From assembly GCA_023678885.1 (NCBI GenBank), contig CM042998.1, positions 7,877,820 through 7,941,819 of the forward strand: DNA of 64,000 bases, given 5' to 3'. The first letter of the stretch is position 1. Every line of letters begins with the position of its first letter. Made by a program: the position numbers and the translations under genes. This DNA comes from Pogostemon cablin (lineage: Eukaryota; Streptophyta; Magnoliopsida; Lamiales; Lamiaceae). Below are positions 58,330 through 64,000 of this stretch, in pieces. The notes below the pieces were generated by a model, which had not been told where the DNA came from, did no database searches, and saw nothing but the letters and a program-made list of their open reading frames with translations.

Positions 58330-59288
58330 CCTATATATTATTATTATGCAAAATGTAATGTTGGTTCTTTAATTTGTTAAATTTTATTTACATAAATTAA
58401 TTACATCTGTAGTAATTTTTTATTATTTAAATTCATTATTCAATAATTTAAAATATATATTTAAAATTATTTTATAAATTTAATAATAAGTGTGAAGTAA
58501 AAGTTAATTTAAATTCTTTAAATAAAAATCTAAGATAAATATAATGTAAAAATTATCGTAATTAGAATTTAATATATTTTTTCTAGTTAAATAGTACAAT
58601 AGATGGATATCAATATTCTTTGATTAAGTTTTTTTTTTAATTTTTATTAACTATAATCATTTTTTATTCATCATATAAATTTTTCAAGAAATAATTTAAT
58701 TGTTAATTATCACTTTTCTTTTGAGCAAGTATATATCAATTTTTATTAAAGATGTTTTCACTAATATTATCACATTTTATCTTTTAAACGAATTATTCAT
58801 GTAGTATTATATTTTCTAATCTATATGCTATATTTTAAATATATATGCATTAAATAAATTAAAATTAAAAAAATCAAAATCAAAATCAAAAATAAAATAA
58901 AATGAAGAACGAACAGTACTAATATTACATTTTGTTTATTTAAAATAGTAATAATAATTAAATAAAAGATGATTAAAAAAATAACAAAAAAAATAAAACA
59001 AAAGAAAGAAAATAAAGTAATGAGCCAGCAGGAGATTAATAATGGGATTTGAAGTATTTTATATTTAATTTATTAAAGATTAAGGGTGTGTTTTTATATT
59101 TAATTTACTTGAAAAATAGATGAAGGATTTAATTGTTATAATAATTTAAAATGAGAGGCTTAATTGATCCTTTAACAAAAAAAAGTAAGGGTTCTATTTA
59201 TCTAATCTAATAAGGATAAGGGTTTAGATGAATAAAAAATAAAATCAAGGATTTATTTGATCTTGAGAAATATGCTGAAGGGCCAAAA
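58330..59288. other. AT-rich interior of the outer TIR element, no gene
   Basis: Nothing recognised. Confidence 0.6.
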
Positions 59289-59377
59289 TGACCCTTTGCC
59301 CTATTACTTAATATTAGGAGGTACCTCCAATGAGAGATACAATTGGATGACTGGGATGATATTGTACCTAAAGAAAG

Positions 59378-59548
59378 AACGAGGCAAGTTCTTCAGAAAA
59401 AACCCCAGAAAGGGCTAGCTCAAGCAGCCGTGAACAAACGCCAAGCTACCTGTTGGCCGGAATCTCGCAAGACCCATACGAAGGCTTGCTAGATTTGGAC
59501 GAAGTTAGCAAGGATGACGTCATGCATGACGTCACAAAGATGAGGTAA
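59378..59548 (+). pseudogene. C-terminal tail of an upstream viral ORF (remnant)
   Basis: 57 codons ending at TAA (59546-59548), Ser/Glu-rich then acidic (SREQTPSYLLAGIS ... LLDLDEVSKDDVMHDV). A different frame just upstream reads DDWDDIVPKERTR, suggesting a frameshift near 59375. The position just before the promoter fits the end of the last ORF of a circular pararetrovirus genome. Assignment is inference from context. Confidence 0.45.
59515..59534. promoter_or_regulatory. as-1-like element: perfect 20-bp palindrome
   Basis: TGACGTCATGCATGACGTCA: two palindromic TGACGTCA boxes separated by TGCA. TGACG motifs 12 bp apart are the hallmark of as-1/ocs elements bound by TGA-type bZIP factors, as in the CaMV 35S promoter. 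It lies about 97 bp upstream of the TATA box. Confidence 0.8.
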
Positions 59549-59560
59549 GCACTTACCTCA
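59541..59560. repeat. Inverted repeat beside the as-1-like element
   Basis: TGAGGTAAG-CA-CTTACCTCA, 9-bp arms with a 2-nt centre. The left arm contains the stop codon of the upstream ORF remnant. Confidence 0.85.
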
Positions 59561-59630
59561 GCAGGCAACAGTCTGATGGATTTAAAATCCAAACCAAAAT
59601 TGTAATAGATAGTGTTTGAGTTCCGACGCC

Positions 59631-59640
59631 TATAAAAAGG
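59631..59640 (+). promoter_or_regulatory. TATA box of the viral pregenomic promoter
   Basis: TATAAAAAGG between the as-1-like element and the primer site; transcription would start about 30 nt downstream (inference). Confidence 0.7.
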
Positions 59641-59898
59641 CACATGTATAGCCATTCGAAACATCACAAGTTAGAGCACAACACACCACACCACCTACAA
59701 TAATTCCCTCTCTATATTTCCGCCTAGTTTCTTTTATAAGAAGGCCATCTTGGCCAAAAATATGTAAGTATTTAGTTTAAATTTTTGTTTAAACTTTTTA
59801 TATTTTGTAAGTTTTATTTACAAATCCTGGTTTAAAACCAGAGAGTATGTTTATAACCCTAACTTAAAGTTAGAGGTACTAATTAAAAAAAAAAAAAG

Positions 59899-59910
59899 TG
59901 GTATCAGACC
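59899..59910 (+). promoter_or_regulatory. Viral minus-strand primer-binding site (tRNA-iMet)
   Basis: TGGTATCAGACC, 11 of 12 bases matching the pararetroviral consensus TGGTATCAGAGC. It marks position 1 of the conventional Caulimoviridae map. Confidence 0.85.
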
Positions 59911-60095
59911 AAAAAATCCTTAAAGGATTTTTCTGATAACCAGATCTAAAAAGATCAAGAACAAATTAAATTTGTTCAAATTCAAGGGTGGTTTGAAACC
60001 CAAGTCGCGTTTCGCTGGAGCAGTAAGACCCGTGAGGTAGAAGACCGGAGGGCGTGTTGCGAGTAAATCGTTGACAGTGATAACCACTGTTGAAA

Positions 60096-60761
60096 ATGAA
60101 CCGATTTACGAGTTCAAGATCCAAAAGATCTGAAACATCAGAAAATCCCTTAAACGGTGGTGATGATTTATCACTAAACAAAGAGATTATTATCTCAAAA
60201 TACTTTGAAGGGAATCTCCAGAAATGGAAATTACCCAAATATAAACCTAATCAGGTTTACGAAAAAGGTTCTTTCATCTACAAGTCAGATTATATAATCA
60301 AAACTGTAGAAGAAAGGAAATCCCTTAAACAGGGAGATGAAATGATCCATATGCTCTCAAAGGAGTTAATCCAAGAGCATAGGAAAAAATATAGTTACCT
60401 TCATATTGGATTAATCCAAGTAGGTATACAGCCGTTAACCAGACGGGGCCTAAATACAGCCGCACTTATTATTGTCAGAGATAAAAGACATAATAAGTTC
60501 AAAGACTCCTTATTAGGAGTAGTGGAAACATCACTAAGTGAAGGCCCAGCCTACTTTAAATGTTTCCCAGATTTTTCAATAGCAATACATGATAAAAATG
60601 TCATGGATGCTTTGGTGTTAAACATCAAAACTCATGGTTATGATATGCCAGAAGAAACAAGTAATGTTTCTCTAGTATATCAAGTTCATTACAAAGTAAT
60701 GAATACTATTATACCAAGATTAAGGATAAATCCTGAAATTCTCAGTGCCCAAAAGGGATAA
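60096..60761 (+). pseudogene. Viral movement protein region (30K superfamily)
   Basis: First ATG at 60096 (MNRFTSSRSKRSETS). After a charged N terminus, the core shows YLHIGLIQVGIQPL, the family Asp in IIVRDKRHNKFKDSLLG, FPDFSIAIHDK and YDMPEETSNVSLVYQVHY. About 220 codons, then TAA (60759-60761), after which the same frame continues. In the family, the protein forms tubules through plasmodesmata for cell-to-cell spread. The stop may be a decay mutation in what was one polyprotein. Confidence 0.88.
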
Positions 60762-61376
60762 ACAACTCTGTTTATAACAGATATTAAAAGTAACTTGGTA
60801 GTACCAAAAACAATTTTTTGGGACCAAGTTCAGCTTCCCGATGTTTGGAAGTTGGAAAGTATAGTTGATCCAGTCTCTGAAGAAAAAAGAGAACTTGATC
60901 AAATCATACAACATCCAGATGGTGATGTAGAGATAAAATTCTCTAACAACCGAAGATTCAAGTTAAACTTGAACAGAACACCATCGATAACAGCAAGGTC
61001 CTCAACCTCTGAGGTACCTCTCTCTGAAAGGGAGCAAATTAATGCTGAAATTCTTAGAGTCAGAAGAACTCAAGAACAAGTAAGTCAACCTATATATAGA
61101 GTTGACACTGCTGAAAGCAGTAGAGGTAATACCTCTCCAACAGCCTCAGATATGGGTTATGAAGTCAATACTATTACTATTGACAATAATAACCTAGAAA
61201 TCCCAGAGGTTATGAAAAAATCTTGGGGTAAAGAAAGTAACCAAACCATGAAAAAATGGTTTTTAAGTTACTACTCACTTTCCCAACAACGTTGGTATAT
61301 AAGCCAATATTTGGAAGAAAGAAAAGAACTCACTTTTTTCCAATGGATAAAATCCAGATGGAAGAGTAGAGGATAA
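60762..61376 (+). pseudogene. Viral polyprotein region between movement and coat proteins
   Basis: The same frame as the movement region runs to a TAA at 61374-61376. Charged sequence with KTIFWDQVQLPDVWKLES and SEVPLSEREQINAEILRVRR (likely coiled coil), ending KSRWKSRG. No enzymatic domain seen. Confidence 0.7.
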
Positions 61377-63191
61377 GAACTTCCAGACTTTAAAAGTCAA
61401 CAATTTGTCAACTTCATAGAAATGGCATATCAAGAGTATAAATGTGGAAATGGAAAGACTTTTAGATCTATCCATCCACCAAATACTTGGGTAAAAATTT
61501 CTCATAATGAGAAAACAACAAATGCTATCCCATTTAAGGGGAAGCTAGAGGAATTAAATTCCAACCATCTAGCAGAGCAAAATAATTATACAAATTTGTT
61601 CTTACAATCAATTGGAGAACAAACTTCGAGAATCGAAGAAAAATTATCAAATATGACTTATAGTCCTAGTAAATCAGAAGCATCGACTTCAAAGTTAAAA
61701 GAGGATTCAGTTCCTTTTAAACCTCCTCCAGAAATGAAGGATTTCCGATTACAAGCTAAACCAGAAAGTGAATTCATAGAAGCACTTATGGTAAGGCTTG
61801 AAAATCTGAAAATCAAGGAGGGAAAAAACAAAGAAACTGTATCAGCCCTTAAAGGGAGTGATAGCAGTAATGATGAAGATTCTAAAAAGGTCAATAAAAT
61901 GACTTTTAGAAAGAATACTTCTATGGTTAAACCATTCTATCCAAGACCCACTCCAATTGACATGCAAATTGAGGAAAGAATAGAATTCGCCCAATTTGAT
62001 GGAAAGTCGTTGGTTGAGTGGAATATTGATGGACTATCTGAATATAATATTAAGATAGTTCTGAAATATATGCTCATGTTTGCTAAAGTAGCTCAGGTCA
62101 ATGGTAATAACCAAAGACAAATTGCTGAAGCAATAATCGCTGGATTCAGCGGACAACTATCAGGTTGGTGGGACTTTAATATGTCTGAGATTGCAAAAGA
62201 TCAGATATTTAGTGCCACTACAACCGATTCAAATTCGGGTGAAACCCATGAGGTTATTGTAGATACATTGATCTACACAATAGCTTCACATTTTATTGGG
62301 AGAAATGAACTCCAAAAGGACAGGTCTCAAGAACAACTCTTGAATCTAAAATGTCCAACTTTAGGCCACTTTATGTGGTATAAAGATGTATTCTTTACCA
62401 GAGTCATGCAAAGACCAGATAGTCACATGGACTTTTGGAAAGAAAAATTCATAGCCGGATTACCTGCTCTCTTTGCAGAAAGGCTAAGAATAAAGCTTAA
62501 AGCTAAATATTCGGGAATAATTCCTTATTCAGGATTGACATATGGAGATTTAGCATCTGAAATAATTTCGGAAGGAATAGAACTCTGTAATGATGTCAAA
62601 CTGAAACAACAGTTAGAAGAACAAAAGCTCCATCACAAGGAAACCTTGGGGAACTTTTGTGATCAAATTGGCTATGCACCAATTATTTATCCTACAAGGG
62701 ATAAGAAGAAATTCTCTAAAAGAGAAAAACACTTCTTTCGAAAGAAAAGAAGAAAAGGATTCTTTAAAGAAGAATCAAATATCCCTAAACAAGGGAAAAA
62801 ATACAACAAAAGGAAAACCTTTAAAAAGGATCCTATTTGTTGGAAATGTGGTAAGAAAGGCCACTATGCAAATAAGTGTCTAGTCAAGAAAAAGATACAA
62901 TCTCTTGACATAGATGAAAACCAGAAAAGGTTAATATGCCAGGCTCTACTTAATGAGACTGAAGAAGACTTTAAACAAAGTCTTGACTACTCTTCAGAAG
63001 AAGAAGAAAGAAGCTCGTCGTATAGCACGAGTGAAAGTGAATCAGAACTCTGTAACTGCACAGAAGACGATTGTGATATATGCATGATCAGAGATCTGGG
63101 GTTAAAAGTAAACATGTTAACCCAAGAAGAAAGCTTCATCCTGGATATAATCGATCAAATCGAGAGTCCAGAAAAAGAAGAAAAACTCTAG
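61377..63191 (+). pseudogene. Viral coat protein region with CCHC zinc knuckle
   Basis: Same frame; first ATG at 61422. Segments: a Ser/Lys-rich N-terminal arm; a capsid core (PTPIDMQIEERIEFAQFDG ... GWWDFNMSEI ... FWKEKFIAGLPALFAERLR); a strongly basic KKK/RRK tract; the knuckle CWKCGKKGHYANKC near 62840-62880; and an acidic Ser/Glu-rich C-terminal tail. This is the usual caulimovirid coat protein order. It ends at TAG (63189-63191), where a second frame takes over. Confidence 0.88.
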
Positions 63192-64000
63192 AAAGTTATT
63201 TGGTTAAACCAAAAGAACAAAGTAGAAAACTCTCAAGCCAAAAAGACAGCTATGGTTCTTTAGATCAGTTGATCAAAAGAATGCAGAAGGCTGAACAAAG
63301 AGAGCCTACTGTTCAAGATTTAAAAGGAGAGATAAATCAAATTAAATTTGAAATATCTCAAATAAAAAGGCAAATTGAGAAAATGGAGGCTTGTCAGCCA
63401 TCAACCTCAAGAGCAACGCCATAATCAACAGACGAAGAGGATAATTCCTCAAAAACACCTCAATTGCAGGATGTCAATTATATTGACAGAACTGAACCAC
63501 AAAAATGGTTCATAAAGGTGACATTAATTGTCAATAAAGAATTCTACATGGAAACTGAAGCCATGGTAGACTCAGGAGCAGATATAAACTGTATTACAGA
63601 AGTTATAATTCATTCAAAATATTACAGTAAAACTACCCAAAGGGTAACTGCTGCCAATAAACAACCATTGAATATCAGGTATAAGCTTGATAATACAGTG
63701 GTATGTAATGATGGAATATGTATTCCAATACCAATTATAATGGTAAAAGGTTTATCAACCGCGGTAATTTTGGGAAATCAATTTTTGCAAAAATTATTCA
63801 CAATTACCTCTATAACAGAAAAAGGAATAATTTCCTTACAAAATAAAAAAGAGATAAAATTTCCTTTCACAACCATGCCAAAGCAGCATAAAATACAACA
63901 GTTAAACTCCTTAAAGGAAAGAAAGACTAAACTGTTGAATTCCTTAAAGGAAGAAGTTGGATTTAAACAGATCCAAGAGAAGTTGGAAAATACAGACCTA
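63192..64000 (+). pseudogene. Viral aspartic protease region, start of Pol (runs off the window)
   Basis: The frame differs from the coat frame (the overlap is open from 63080). It contains a coiled-coil-like KGEINQIKFEISQIKRQIEK, a TAA at 63422-63424, then open sequence to the window end. Protease motif VDSGADINC at about 63566-63592 and the later ILGNQF typical of the family. It processes the viral polyprotein in known members. Reverse transcriptase should follow beyond 64000. Confidence 0.85.

Larger units (their letters stand above)
56725..59302. mobile_element. Outer TIR element containing a second TIR element
   Basis: 14-bp perfect terminal inverted repeat AGGGCAAAGGGTCA (56727-56740 and 59289-59302), with similarity continuing inward (ATTTTGCC / TTTTGGCC and related TTAAGGG...AATTGA lines). 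ATTAC flanks both sides (56720-56724 and 59303-59307), a 5-bp duplication. About 2.6 kb. The superfamily is not certain. It carries an (AT)n tract and the inner element at 57073-58326. Confidence 0.65.
59313..64000 (+). mobile_element. Endogenous pararetrovirus (Caulimoviridae), 5' part
   Basis: Order: tail of an upstream ORF, promoter with as-1-like element and TATA, tRNA-Met primer site, movement protein, unassigned region, coat protein with zinc knuckle, aspartic protease. The window ends before reverse transcriptase. Movement, coat and protease regions share a single frame line apart from breaks, as in one-polyprotein genera (petuvirus- or florendovirus-like); genus not assigned. In-frame stops (60759, 61374, 63422) and a frame change between 63080 and 63191 show this is a decayed genomic copy. 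The upstream border cannot be separated cleanly from the ATTAC flank of the TIR element. Confidence 0.9.

Overview
The window is plant nuclear DNA, almost certainly from a eudicot: very AT-rich, full of (AT)n microsatellites, Stowaway-like MITEs, long-LTR chromoviruses, a Mutator-like element and an integrated Caulimoviridae genome, with spliceosomal GT-AG introns. I cannot name the species. I see no intact host gene and no tRNA, rRNA or CRISPR. Nearly every coding stretch is a transposon, an integrated virus or a decayed host gene.

Layout. 1-1278: AT-rich DNA with a MITE. 1279-5389: a full-length Mutator-like element (MULE) with long terminal inverted repeats, a broken transposase on the minus strand and a convergent GRF zinc-finger gene on the plus strand. 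5400-25514: a mosaic of plus-strand host exon fragments (unknown gene, two kinase pieces, a DnaJ J-domain piece) with two Helitron-like 3' ends (near 10503 and 25513), a solo LTR (11222-12247) and a complete but decayed Ty3/gypsy chromovirus (gypsy-1, 12685-22424, site duplication CGTGG). 26699-33939: a hAT-like MITE split by a gag-only LTR retrotransposon (26836-33777, site duplication ATTAT). 34457-38657: more small inverted-repeat elements, including a second, uninterrupted copy of the split MITE.

40675-55184 (minus): an eight-exon pseudogene of a short-chain dehydrogenase/reductase (SDR). Its third intron holds a second, 10.6 kb chromovirus (gypsy-2, 43459-54059, site duplication CGTAA). 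55634-56472: a hAT-like non-autonomous element. 56725-59302: a TIR element that contains a second TIR element (57073-58326) carrying part of a GH17 beta-1,3-glucanase gene. 59313-64000: an endogenous pararetrovirus with the tail of an upstream ORF, an as-1-like promoter palindrome, a TATA box, a tRNA-Met primer site, movement protein, coat protein with zinc knuckle, and the start of an aspartic protease. It runs off the window before reverse transcriptase.

The most useful results are the nesting order (dated by intact target-site duplications), the SDR pseudogene whose splice phases can still be followed across a 10.6 kb insertion, a likely 140-bp spliceosomal intron inside gypsy-1, the nested gene-carrying TIR element, and the perfect 20-bp TGACG palindrome in the viral promoter. 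All coordinates come from reading by eye; repeat ends marked approximate may be off by several bases.
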